Position numbers and translations under genes: made by a program
In this document: piece after piece, positions 51,855 through 60,235 of the stretch
Numbering within the stretch: the stretch's first letter is position 1
Layout: every line of letters begins with the position of its first letter
Assembly: GCF_046237625.1 (NCBI RefSeq)
Contig: NZ_CP143545.1
Location: 4,154,001 to 4,218,000 of the forward strand
DNA: 64,000 bases
Direction: 5' to 3'
Source: Paraperibacillus esterisolvens
GTDB lineage: Bacteria > Bacillota > Bacilli > Bacillales > DSM-1321
Notes under the pieces: model-generated
Told to the model about the DNA's origin: nothing
Seen by the model: only the letters and a program-made list of their open reading frames with translations
The model's database searches: none

Positions 51855-51883
51855 ATTTTAGTAGCTGTTACTGTCCCTGTCAA
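51855..51883 (-). promoter_or_regulatory. Promoter of the riboswitch-permease transcript
   Basis: On the minus strand TTGACA (51878-51883) and TAAAAT (51855-51860) with a 17-bp spacer, about 50 bp upstream of the aptamer core. Confidence 0.75.
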
Positions 51884-52002
51884 CCAAGGGGTCCCGCCTT
51901 GACAGTTGACTTGCCTGCGCTTTTTATCTCAGCCCCTGCGGAACCCTAAACAGCTTAAACGTACTCGCGTTCATAACAACAATCGTTGAGAAATGATCCT
52001 AT

Positions 52003-52040
52003 AAAAAAGCCAAATTCAAGTCCTTGAATTTAGCTTTTTT
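52003..52040 (-). terminator. Terminator of the terD-like gene
   Basis: On the minus strand AAAGCTAAATTCAAG, GA, CTTGAATTTGGCTTT and T residues, with one G-T pair. Confidence 0.85.
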
Positions 52041-52083
52041 CATTTTCTATTTAAAAATGTATGAAACATTGCTTCGTACTGAT

Positions 52084-53304
52084 CTACTTGTAATCATTGA
52101 TCGGCCCTTCATCCATGATGACCTCTACCATATTGTAACGCCCCATCCTAAGCTTAGGGCGGCGTTCTGAGTTGGGTGCGCTGTAGAGCTCAAGCGGGCT
52201 TATGATGACTCCTTCCGGTGTGTTTTGAAGGATTCCGGGCACACAGGAATAGATTCTGTCATTGTCATTTGCGTTTTTGGCAGATATGGTCACGGAAGTT
52301 CCTTGATGATTGTCGATACTCATGGATACTTTGTATCGGTAGAATGAGCCTGTTCCATTGGACTGGGCAGAATACACGACCGGAACCACTGCGAGAATAT
52401 CATCTGTCAGTCTTAACTTAATTTTCTCAGTCTTGGTTGATCCGCTGTTTCTCCTAACATCCCCCATATGTTCCACTGCTCCCCTGCCATAACTCTTCAG
52501 GGGAGGCGTTCCTTTCGCCCCAAACATGGCAACATCTACCTGCCTGCCATTCTTTGTGTACACCAGAGCGTATATATCATAATCTGTCCCCGTCTTCCAG
52601 GATACCGTTGCCGTGATTTCCGGTGTTTTATCAATGATAACAGGCTTTTGGCCTTTATTGAGATTGATCTTCCCCGTCACCTTCTCCAGATTGATGGAGG
52701 ATAAAGTGTTTTGTTTTATTTCAGGGACCGCAGACACTGCTGGTGCTTCCTTCTGGATAGGTGCAGCCGTCTGGTTTTGCTCGGGTTCGACTTCAACACC
52801 GTAATTTTTACATAGCCCCGCAAGCCCAGAATCAAAACCGCGCCAGATAGACCGGGCCTTTGTCTGACCGTTCCATACATATAATTCTAATACGACGATT
52901 CCATTTTCCTTAGTGAAACTGGATGGCGTTAACTGGATCACACTTTGATCGGTACGGATCTCCGCCTTTAAATTCCTGACATTTGAAAACCCTGTGCTAT
53001 TATCCTCTGTAAGCGTGATCGCTATTTTGGAAATACCAGCCGGGAGTTTGCTCAGATCAAAATGAATATTATGTACTTTCATATGACCAGCTGTCTCTGA
53101 CGGCAGCAGGGACGCTGCACCGGACGGACTCACTGGCTGATTATAGAAGATAATCCCGCTGTCCCCCTGCACCTTGTCTACATCCGTTAAAAGGAAAGCT
53201 GTTAGTGACACATCGATTACATTAGAAGTCTCGTAGCTGACCGTAACATTGCCCTTTGGGGAACTTAACACCGTGTTGGCTCCCATTTGGAGAAATTGAC
53301 TCAT
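52084..53304 (-). CDS. Two-domain TerD family stress protein
   Basis: A 406-residue cytoplasmic protein with two TerD domains. The first (about residues 1-165) has NVIDVSLTAFLLTDVDKVQGDSGIIFYNQPVSP and FSNVRNLKAEI. A proline-rich linker with KEAPAVSAVPEIKQ follows. The second domain (about 225-405) has SWKTGTDYDIYALVYTKNGRQVDVAMFGAKG. TerD proteins bind Ca2+ and are linked to tellurite, phage and envelope stress. The acidic ligands are partly changed in the first domain. Usual partners (terC, terE, ATP-grasp genes) are absent. The start at 53304 has AAGGAG upstream. Confidence 0.88.
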   Translation of the reverse strand: MSQFLQMGANTVLSSPKGNVTVSYETSNVIDVSLTAFLLTDVDKVQGDSGIIFYNQPVSPSGAASLLPSETAGHMKVHNIHFDLSKLPAGISKIAITLTEDNSTGFSNVRNLKAEIRTDQSVIQLTPSSFTKENGIVVLELYVWNGQTKARSIWRGFDSGLAGLCKNYGVEVEPEQNQTAAPIQKEAPAVSAVPEIKQNTLSSINLEKVTGKINLNKGQKPVIIDKTPEITATVSWKTGTDYDIYALVYTKNGRQVDVAMFGAKGTPPLKSYGRGAVEHMGDVRRNSGSTKTEKIKLRLTDDILAVVPVVYSAQSNGTGSFYRYKVSMSIDNHQGTSVTISAKNANDNDRIYSCVPGILQNTPEGVIISPLELYSAPNSERRPKLRMGRYNMVEVIMDEGPINDYK

Positions 53305-53490
53305 GCATATCACTCCTTCTAAAACCTATATCGCTCAACTAATTTTAATTCACTGCTTTATCCATTATAGCTTTTAGAAGATTGCTATTTCATCATTTTT
53401 ATAGTCAGCGGTTCATGAATCAGAAGGATTTATCAAAATCTTGTCGAAATGAGTAATTCAGGATTTTCTAATTAAAAGGAGCAATGTTCA

Positions 53491-53868
53491 ATGAACATGG
53501 AGATGATTCAAAAAGTCGGACAAGTTGGAGTACCCGTTAAAGATTTACATAGGGCCTTGAATTTTTATAAAGAGAAATTAGGTCTTTCCCTCCTATTTAG
53601 CACAGACAGTATGGCTTTCTTTGAATGCGATGGACTTCGGCTTATGCTGTCTCTTCCTGAAAAAGACGAATTTACGCATTCCAGCTCGGTCATTTATTTT
53701 CAGGTAGACGATATCAAAAATGCTTATAAGCATTTAATAGGCAAAAAAGTGGTCTTTACCGATGAGCCGCATATTGTCGTGAAAATGGAGCAAACCGAAA
53801 CCTGGATGGTATTTTTTAAGGATACTGAGGACAATACGCATGCCTTGATGAGTGAAGTACAAGTTTAA
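53491..53868 (+). CDS. VOC family (glyoxalase/bleomycin-resistance-like) protein
   Basis: A 125-residue vicinal-oxygen-chelate fold protein. It opens with KVGQVGVPVKDLHRALNFYKEKLGLSLLF and continues FECDGLRLMLS, YFQVDDIKNAYKHLIGKKV and a C-terminal VFFKDTEDNTHALMSEV. Substrate is unknown. AAGGAG precedes ATG. A second VOC gene lies 65 bp downstream, likely in the same transcript. Confidence 0.88.
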   Translation: MNMEMIQKVGQVGVPVKDLHRALNFYKEKLGLSLLFSTDSMAFFECDGLRLMLSLPEKDEFTHSSSVIYFQVDDIKNAYKHLIGKKVVFTDEPHIVVKMEQTETWMVFFKDTEDNTHALMSEVQV

Positions 53869-53932
53869 GAGGTACTTTAAAAAAGAATTTAGCGTTCATC
53901 CTCTGCAAAATCATATCAAAGGAGGAAAAATT

Positions 53933-54361
53933 ATGTTTAAAGTAGGCAGTATCTTTATTCCGGTTACAGATATAGAAAAATCTGCAGATTGGTATGAAAA
54001 ATATCTTGGTGCAAGAAGAATTGACAGCTGGGAAGACGGAGCAGGCTTTTATTTATCATCCGGATCCACACAATTAGCCCTGGTGAAAGTTGAATCCCCG
54101 CAGCCTGCTGAGTTCACCATAAGGGGCAGCCAAAAAAATGCGTATTTTAATTTCATCGTAGATGATATCGAGGCTGCCCATCAGCATTTTTTAAACAATG
54201 GCATCGTGACCAGCCCCATTAAGGATTTTAGCGGCATGAAGTACTTTGACTTTGTTGACTTAGATGGCAATCCATTTAGTGTAGTCAATGAAGTTGCTGG
54301 CTCACCTTACCATTCAGATCAGGTAAGACAAATGCAGGAAAGAGATCGGACGGGTATATAA
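53933..54361 (+). CDS. VOC family protein
   Basis: A 142-residue vicinal-oxygen-chelate fold protein, beginning KVGSIFIPVTDIEKSADWYEKYLGARRID and ending with the metal-ligand region YFDFVDLDGNPFSVVNE. It includes YFNFIVDDIEAAHQHFLNNGI. It is related to its upstream neighbour only at fold level. AAAGGAGG lies seven bases before ATG at 53933. No substrate can be named. Confidence 0.88.
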   Translation: MFKVGSIFIPVTDIEKSADWYEKYLGARRIDSWEDGAGFYLSSGSTQLALVKVESPQPAEFTIRGSQKNAYFNFIVDDIEAAHQHFLNNGIVTSPIKDFSGMKYFDFVDLDGNPFSVVNEVAGSPYHSDQVRQMQERDRTGI

Positions 54362-54536
54362 ATAGAATAATGAAAAGGCTGTTTTCGCAGTCAACCATTG
54401 ACCAAGCGGGTTCATAGCTGAGAGAGGCACTCTCAAATTTTCCTATTGCAGGATAAACCGCTAAAGTATACAGATCTGAAGAATTGGATGCAGCTGCTAT
54501 GGGTACGTTCCACTAAAGGTGATTCAACTGCCATAC

Positions 54537-55448
54537 TTACTTCTCTTCTATCCTGAGTCCCTGTACTTGCAGCGAGTCACTTTTAGCTATGGCGGCATTT
54601 TTACCAATGAATACAGCAATAACTACGATGATTTCCGTTAAAATGGTCACCATGGTGATGGATTCTCCTAAAAAGAGTGCAGCAAACAAAATCATCAGGA
54701 ACGGCTGCAAATATTGCAGCTGGCTTACCCGCGCGATTCCGCCCATTGCCATGCCTCCATACCAGGCAGCATACGCGAGGAACTGGCTTACAACCGCTAA
54801 ATAAAGCATACTGACCCAGGCCTGTATGGGGGCGTGTAACATCTCCATGGATATATCCATCATTACAGGAATCAAAAAGAAGGGTGCGCCCATCACAATG
54901 GCCCATGCGATCACTTGCCAGCTTCCCATTTCTTTTGACAGCTTTCCTCCCTCCGCATAGCTAAGGCCTAAAATAATGACGGCAGCCAGGAGTCCAAGAT
55001 CCTCAATCTGAAGCGTTCCAAGACCCAAATGCGCCGCATATAAAATGACGGCTCCCGCGCCAGTGAAACTAGCCAGCCAAAATCTTAAGGAAGGCTTTTC
55101 CCCTGCCCTTAACATGGCAATGCCTGCAGTTGCTAACGGCAATAATGCCAGCTCCACTGCTCCGTGCGAAACTGGCAGGGCTTTCATCACCCATGAAGTG
55201 ATAAGAGGAAAACCCAGGACAGCTCCGGCCGCGACAATCAAAATACTTTTACATTGCTGCCGATTCGGTATCTTTTCCTTTTTTATAATCAGTATAATCC
55301 CCACCAACAGGGCTGCAATAACGGTTCTTCCCAGCCCCACTGTTGTGGTCCCGAAGTATACAACCGCGATACGGGTTGCCGGCAGGGTGAGACTAAAGCA
55401 GATCACCCCCACTAAACCTAACCATAACCCGGCTTTTCCTTTTTCCAT
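54537..55448 (-). CDS. EamA/DMT family transporter
   Basis: A 303-residue drug/metabolite transporter with ten helices in two EamA repeats. Family features are LWLGLVGVICFSLTLPATRIAVVYFGT at the start, AGAVLGFPLITSWVMKALPVSHGAVELALLPL near residue 75, and the second-repeat end AWYGGMAMGGIARVSQLQYLQPFLMILFAALFLGES. It probably exports a metabolite. It is divergent from the MocR-type regulator gene 147 bp away, which is its likely controller. GGGGGAGG precedes ATG. Confidence 0.9.
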   Translation of the reverse strand: MEKGKAGLWLGLVGVICFSLTLPATRIAVVYFGTTTVGLGRTVIAALLVGIILIIKKEKIPNRQQCKSILIVAAGAVLGFPLITSWVMKALPVSHGAVELALLPLATAGIAMLRAGEKPSLRFWLASFTGAGAVILYAAHLGLGTLQIEDLGLLAAVIILGLSYAEGGKLSKEMGSWQVIAWAIVMGAPFFLIPVMMDISMEMLHAPIQAWVSMLYLAVVSQFLAYAAWYGGMAMGGIARVSQLQYLQPFLMILFAALFLGESITMVTILTEIIVVIAVFIGKNAAIAKSDSLQVQGLRIEEK

Positions 55449-55594
55449 TCCGCTTCCTCCCCCAGCTTTTACAAAAATGCTCTAAAAAACGAGGCTGATC
55501 TTGGTATAATCACATCATATTAGATACAGATCTTGGATACTATTGCTGTTTTCTGCATCTGTCAGGGTACAGTTTATGGGAGGGTGGATCGATA

Positions 55595-56968
55595 TTGAAG
55601 CCAAAATATATGAAGATTGTAGAGGATATTAATCAGCAGCTTACAGACGGAGAGTTAACTGCCGGCAGTAAGCTTCCCTCGGTCCGCCAGCTGTCTGAAT
55701 CATTTAGCTGCAGTAAAAATACCGTTATTAAAGCCTACGCCGAGCTTGAAAAAGAACACTTCATTTATGCAAAACCTCAAAGCGGCTACTATATTGTGAA
55801 CGAATTTAAACTCCATGAAAATCATCCTGAAGTTATTGATTTTTTATCTGCCGGACCGGATAAGCATTTGCTGCCATACATCGAATTCCAGCATTGCTTA
55901 AATCAGGCGATTGAAAAATATAAAGAAGAGATCTTCACTTATTCAGAACAGCAAGGACTTCATTCCCTGCGTACAGAAATTGTGAAAAATCTGCAATGTT
56001 CTCAGGTATTTACCGAACCCGAGCGTGTAGTCATCGTCTCCGGCTCACAGCAGGCCATCCATTTATTAACGGCCTTCCCCTTTCCAAATGGCAGACGAAA
56101 TATCCTGGTTGAACAGCCCACTTATTTCGGGATGATCGAGTCGCTAAACATTAACCAGGCTGTGAGCTTTGGGATTGAGTTATCCATGAATGGTATTGAT
56201 TTAGAACGCCTTGAATATATGTTTAAAAACAACGATATCAAGTATTTCTATGTTATTCCGAGATTTCATAATCCTCTGGGACATTCCTATACCAACAGCG
56301 AGAAGAAGAAGATTGTAGAGCTGGCGGAGAAATATGATGTCTATATTGTAGAAGATGATTTTCTCGGTGAATTAGAGCGCGATAAAAAAGCGGACCCGAT
56401 TTTCGCTTATGATCCCTCCGGAAGAGTCATATATATTCAAAGCTTTTCAAAGGTCTTTCTTCCCGGTCTGCGGATTGCCAGTGTGGTTCTGCCCCAGGCC
56501 ATGATTAAGAGCTTTTTACGCTACAAATTCAGTGCTGACTTCAACAGCCCAGTCCTTTCACAAGGCGCTCTGGATATTTATTTAAAAAGCGGGATGTATC
56601 GAAGTCATTTGAAGAAGATCAAGACAGTGTATTTTCAAAAAATCCAGCTGTTAAAAAGTGCCTGTGAACGATTACTTCCTGAAGGCAGTCACTATACAAA
56701 GCCAGATTCGGGATTTTATCTTTCCATCTATTTACCCAATACCATATCAGCAAAAAATCTCGCCCTCTACTTAGCGGATCAACAAATATTAATAGATGAT
56801 ACGGATAGGATGTTTTTAGCCGATTATAACAGGGACAATCTCATTCGTTTATGCATTTCTCAGGTACCTGGGCATCAAATCCAACCCGGCATGGAAAAGA
56901 TTGCAGAAGCCATTGCTGTATTGGGCAGTAAAAAGAGAGGCTGGTTAGATCAGATTTCCCTTACTTGA
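55595..56968 (+). CDS. MocR/GabR-family transcription regulator with aminotransferase domain
   Basis: A 457-residue two-domain protein. Residues 1-75 are a GntR winged helix (KYMKIVEDINQQLTDGELTAGSKLPSVRQLSESFSCSKNTVIKAYAELE). The rest is a PLP-dependent class I aminotransferase-like domain. VIVSGSQQAIHLLTAFPFPNGR binds the cofactor region, YVIPRFHNPLGH follows, and the Schiff-base Lys is in YIQSFSKVFLPGLRI. Such regulators sense PLP or amino-acid adducts and often control a divergent transporter or PLP gene; here EamA. TTG is used because GGGAGGG lies upstream. Confidence 0.92.
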   Translation: MKPKYMKIVEDINQQLTDGELTAGSKLPSVRQLSESFSCSKNTVIKAYAELEKEHFIYAKPQSGYYIVNEFKLHENHPEVIDFLSAGPDKHLLPYIEFQHCLNQAIEKYKEEIFTYSEQQGLHSLRTEIVKNLQCSQVFTEPERVVIVSGSQQAIHLLTAFPFPNGRRNILVEQPTYFGMIESLNINQAVSFGIELSMNGIDLERLEYMFKNNDIKYFYVIPRFHNPLGHSYTNSEKKKIVELAEKYDVYIVEDDFLGELERDKKADPIFAYDPSGRVIYIQSFSKVFLPGLRIASVVLPQAMIKSFLRYKFSADFNSPVLSQGALDIYLKSGMYRSHLKKIKTVYFQKIQLLKSACERLLPEGSHYTKPDSGFYLSIYLPNTISAKNLALYLADQQILIDDTDRMFLADYNRDNLIRLCISQVPGHQIQPGMEKIAEAIAVLGSKKRGWLDQISLT

Positions 56969-56973
56969 TAGAA

Positions 56974-57009
56974 CAAAGCACCAGCCCTATTACGGGACTG
57001 GTGCTTTGT
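56974..57009. terminator. Bidirectional terminator between convergent genes
   Basis: AAAGCACCAG and CTGGTGCTTT arms around TCCCGTAATAGGG-type loop, with short T-tracts on both strands. Confidence 0.75.
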
Positions 57010-57028
57010 AGTTATCTTATGATTAAAG

Positions 57029-57766
57029 TTATACCTTTTTACTCTTAACAATTAAAAATGAGGGCCGGCGAAACTCTTTCACAAGGCTCGGTAACTTAAC
57101 CAATGCTTCTTCAGCTGGCTTCGGCTCCATCACTTTTTCGATGTGCAGCCCATTTTCAATAAGCGTATTTAGAATTGTCGACATGGTATGGTGATACATC
57201 ACTACATGATCAACTAACCAATTCTGAGTACGCAAGCCTTCATCCTGATAATTGTCTACTGCATAATAGAGCAGGTTATCTTCCTGGTCGGTGATCCAGT
57301 TTTCTTTTCCCTTATTGGCTGTTACGATCGGGTGCTCCATAGAAAACAATAAAGTTCCGCCTTTGCACAATGCCTTACTGATCTTCTTAATAAGCATCTG
57401 AAAATCTGCGATATAGTGAAACGCTAAAGAACTGCTGACAAAATCAATGGTGCCATGCGGCACTTTCAGATCTTCAAAAGCAGCCTGCTTAAAAGTCAGA
57501 CCCTCATGAATATGACGCTTCTTGGCACTGGCAATCATGTTTGAAGAAATATCAATCCCCGTTACCTGTTTAGCACCCTGACTAATACAATGAGCTGCAA
57601 AGTCTCCCATTCCACAGCCAATATCCAATACCACTTTACCTTTAAGGGATGGTAGCAGCGCAAAAAAGTTTGGCTGCTCCAGTAAATTGTTATAATTATT
57701 TTTCCGGGTTCGTATCTCCTGGTATTTCTCAAAAAACGTATCGTTATTATATATATTCTGTTTCAT
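57029..57766 (-). CDS. Class I SAM-dependent methyltransferase
   Basis: A 245-residue Rossmann methyltransferase. Motif I is KVVLDIGCGMGDFAAHCISQGA near residue 44, then VTGIDISSNMIASAKKR, and the post-I acid region TIDFVSSSLAFHYIADFQMLIKKISKALCKGGTLLFSMEHP. It resembles the UbiE/BioC-type Methyltransf_11/25 group. The acceptor is unknown. It is transcribed alone. A weak GAAGG precedes ATG. Confidence 0.87.
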   Translation of the reverse strand: MKQNIYNNDTFFEKYQEIRTRKNNYNNLLEQPNFFALLPSLKGKVVLDIGCGMGDFAAHCISQGAKQVTGIDISSNMIASAKKRHIHEGLTFKQAAFEDLKVPHGTIDFVSSSLAFHYIADFQMLIKKISKALCKGGTLLFSMEHPIVTANKGKENWITDQEDNLLYYAVDNYQDEGLRTQNWLVDHVVMYHHTMSTILNTLIENGLHIEKVMEPKPAEEALVKLPSLVKEFRRPSFLIVKSKKV

Positions 57767-57921
57767 CTAGACCTTCATTTCACCATAACGTTATGAAGTA
57801 TTTGCGCAAGTTAATTATCACATCTATAGGAAAGTAATAATAGACTTATATTTCAATTTTTGGTAGGATGTAGATAGAGGCATGTCTTCTTTAACAAAGT
57901 CCATAAAAACTATAAATAAAT

Positions 57922-57957
57922 AAAAAAGGCGGAAATCATTTATGATTTCTGCCTTTA
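57922..57957 (-). terminator. Terminator of the YiaA-like gene
   Basis: On the minus strand AAAGGCAGAAATCAT, AA, ATGATTTCCGCCTTT and T residues. Confidence 0.85.
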
Positions 57958-57976
57958 TTTTTTAAGGATTTTTTTA

Positions 57977-58447
57977 TTAATCTCTTCCTCTTGCTACCTG
58001 TGTATCCCGAATATTTTTTTGTATCGTAATGGCCGCAAATACACTAAGAACAAAGGACATACCGTAAAATCCTTTTTCACTTAAAACAATGCTTCCGGCA
58101 TTATAAAGGCCGATCGCCATCAGCGAAATAGCAACAATTAGTGCAAACCAGCTGAGCCCGTAATAGATGCCCGAAACCGGAATATCCTCTTCCTTATCCC
58201 GTACCGCTTTCTGCAGGGATACCGCTGCATACAGACCGAATACCAATACAGCAAAATAATACCCTTTCTCATTCAGCTCCATGTCGGCATTAAACAAGCC
58301 GATCAGATAAGCGGAAACTCCTACAACCAACGCTGCCCAGCTGGCCCCTTTAAAAGCACCAGTCGGCTCCCCTTCTTTTCTCTCCACCTTGCTTTTTGGC
58401 CGCTTTTCATCGTTCATTTTTAAAAGGTTATCATTCAGATCAGACAT
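57977..58447 (-). CDS. YiaA/YiaB-like membrane protein
   Basis: A 156-residue protein with four hydrophobic segments arranged as two copies of the YiaA/B two-helix unit: GASWAALVVGVSAYLIGLFNADMELNEKGYYFAVLVFGLYAAVSLQK, then SWFALIVAISLMAIGLYNAGSIVLSEKGFYGMSFVLSVFAAITIQK. The two halves are alike, a clear internal duplication. The N-terminus is charged and cytoplasmic. No function is known for the family. GGGGAGCG precedes ATG. Confidence 0.88.
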   Translation of the reverse strand: MSDLNDNLLKMNDEKRPKSKVERKEGEPTGAFKGASWAALVVGVSAYLIGLFNADMELNEKGYYFAVLVFGLYAAVSLQKAVRDKEEDIPVSGIYYGLSWFALIVAISLMAIGLYNAGSIVLSEKGFYGMSFVLSVFAAITIQKNIRDTQVARGRD

Positions 58448-58879
58448 ACGACGCTCCCCTTTACATTATTCAGCATGCAGATGCTTGTGTATTTATATAA
58501 CAACATTATAACAATATATAACAGATATTGTTAATTTTGTATGTATTTAGTTCGTTTTTGATGCTTTCAAAATACAGGGAGAAAAGGAATTTGTTACTTG
58601 ATTACCTCTTATATCTTTAATATGAAAAGTAAAAATGAATAAGCCCACATTCCCAATTCTAAAAAATTTGAAATACGGGCTTATAAGGATGTTATATAAG
58701 AGTGGGAAAGTAATTAAAGGGGAGCCATTCCCTAGCCCTGTAAAGCATAAAATTTGATTTTGGGTATAAAGGAAAATAATATAGAGATATCGCAAATTAC
58801 CGATATCCTTTTGTTCGATTAGTTTATGCGCATTCCAAGCAAAATAGATGTTAATAAGATTAGAAAGGGGCGGGCACCG
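58448..58879. other. Intergenic region upstream of the ArsR-led cluster
   Basis: A+T-rich. No gene was recognised. It holds the inverted repeat GATATCG, 8 bp, CGATATC (58786-58807) before the arsR gene, a candidate operator. Confidence 0.4.
58786..58807. promoter_or_regulatory. Candidate operator of the ArsR-led cluster
   Basis: GATATCG-N8-CGATATC, perfect 7-bp arms, 72 bp upstream of the chosen arsR start. Similar spaced dyads are typical of ArsR autorepression. Confidence 0.4.
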
Positions 58880-59221
58880 TTGAATCAGGAATCAAATATG
58901 ATAAATGACGAACAGGCTGTTGAAATATTTAAGGCACTGTCAAATCAAATAAGAGTAAAGATTCTGCAAATGTTGAAAGATCCTGATAATAATTTTTCCA
59001 CGCAGGCTCATGTCATCAGAGAAAAAGGCTTTGATGGCGGGGTTTGTGTTAGTGATATTCGCAGCAAAGCTGGATTATCACAGTCCACTACCTCCCAGTA
59101 TTTGTCTATCCTATTGCAAAGCGGGCTGGTGGAAATGAAACGAATCGGACAATGGACTTATTATCGACGGAATGAGGAAACCATTAAACAGTTTGAAAAG
59201 TATATAGGCTTAAAAATATAA
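58880..59221 (+). CDS. ArsR-family transcriptional regulator
   Basis: A 113-residue winged-helix regulator (AVEIFKALSNQIRVKILQMLKD, then VCVSDIRSKAGLSQSTTSQYLSILLQSGLVEMKRIGQWTYYRRN). An insertion, NNFSTQAHVIREKGFDGG, lies between helices. A single Cys is present, no metal motif. The TTG at 58880 has AAAGGGG upstream; an ATG at 58826 or 58901 could also be used. It leads three luciferase-like genes and an Old Yellow Enzyme gene on the same strand, so it probably represses them. Confidence 0.85.
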   Translation: MNQESNMINDEQAVEIFKALSNQIRVKILQMLKDPDNNFSTQAHVIREKGFDGGVCVSDIRSKAGLSQSTTSQYLSILLQSGLVEMKRIGQWTYYRRNEETIKQFEKYIGLKI

Positions 59222-59241
59222 CCTTTTAAGGAGGATCAAGA

Positions 59242-60207
59242 GTGAGTTTTCAACATCATCATGCCTATAACAGCATGTACCAGAAAGACAAAATGACACT
59301 CGGATTTGTCCTCCCGACTGCCAGGATGTCTAAAAATCCGATTATGGAGAATCAGCTGGAGCTTGCCCGTAAAATTGAGGGATTTGGCTTTGCTTCATTA
59401 TGGCTCCGTGATATTACGATGCAGAATTTGAATATTGATGATAACGGCCAAATGTACGATTTATGGATTTATTTAACGTATCTTGCAGCCTATACGAAGC
59501 ACATTGCGTTAGTGACAGGAAGTGTAGTTCTCCCTCTGCGCCACTCCGTCAGGGTAGCCAAGGAAGCTGCATCAATCGATCGATTGTTTCCTGGTCGATT
59601 GATTATGGGAGTGGGATCAGGGGACAGGGAAAAAGACTTTACAGCTTTAGGGATATCTAAGCAAGAAAGCGGCCCGTTGTTTAAAGAAAATTTCGAAATT
59701 CTCGACCGGCTGTTAAAAGAGGATCAGCCGACAATCCACAGCAACAAAGGGCTGATTGATGGTACAGATATGAGGTTAATCCCAAAGCCTGTATCTTCCA
59801 TTCCGACCATGGTGACTGGATTTAGTAATCAGTCTATCAATTGGATAGCCAGGAATGGGGATGGGTGGCTTCAATATCCAAGAAGCTTTAATCAACAGGC
59901 GCAGCTTATCCAGGATTATCGTGCTTTAACTGAAGTTCATGCTCCAGGAGAGTTTAAACCCTTCTCTCAAAGCTTGTTCATCGATTTATCGGAAAATCCT
60001 GATGAAGCGCCTGTCCCCATACCCTTAGGCTATTCCGTGGGGAGAAATCGTTTAGTTGATCTGCTTCATCAATTTCAAGCGATTGGTGTCAACCACTTAG
60101 CGTTTGTTCTCTATTTTTCCAAGCGCCCACCAGAGGAAGTGATCCAGGAACTTGGAGAATTTGTTTTACCCTGCTTTCCAACCCATAAAGGTACAGGCCA
60201 AGTTTAA
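59242..60207 (+). CDS. Luciferase-like flavin-dependent oxidoreductase (LLM class)
   Basis: A 321-residue luciferase-fold protein, with MTLGFVLPTARMSKNP, FGFASLWLRDITMQNLN, LVTGSVVLPLRHSVRVAKEAASIDRLFPGRLIMGVGSGDREKDF and SIPTMVTGFSNQSINWIARNGDGWLQYPRSF. The pattern is that of reduced-flavin-dependent monooxygenases. GTG is the start, with AAGGAGG upstream. It lies 20 bp after arsR. It is only distantly related to the two genes that follow. Confidence 0.87.
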   Translation: MSFQHHHAYNSMYQKDKMTLGFVLPTARMSKNPIMENQLELARKIEGFGFASLWLRDITMQNLNIDDNGQMYDLWIYLTYLAAYTKHIALVTGSVVLPLRHSVRVAKEAASIDRLFPGRLIMGVGSGDREKDFTALGISKQESGPLFKENFEILDRLLKEDQPTIHSNKGLIDGTDMRLIPKPVSSIPTMVTGFSNQSINWIARNGDGWLQYPRSFNQQAQLIQDYRALTEVHAPGEFKPFSQSLFIDLSENPDEAPVPIPLGYSVGRNRLVDLLHQFQAIGVNHLAFVLYFSKRPPEEVIQELGEFVLPCFPTHKGTGQV

Positions 60208-60235
60208 ATTAAATTTTATAAAAGGAGGATGAATG

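Noticed and set aside
58547..58795. An 82-codon minus-strand frame upstream of the ArsR-led cluster
   Set aside because: A+T-rich, no ribosome-binding site, and no recognisable protein.
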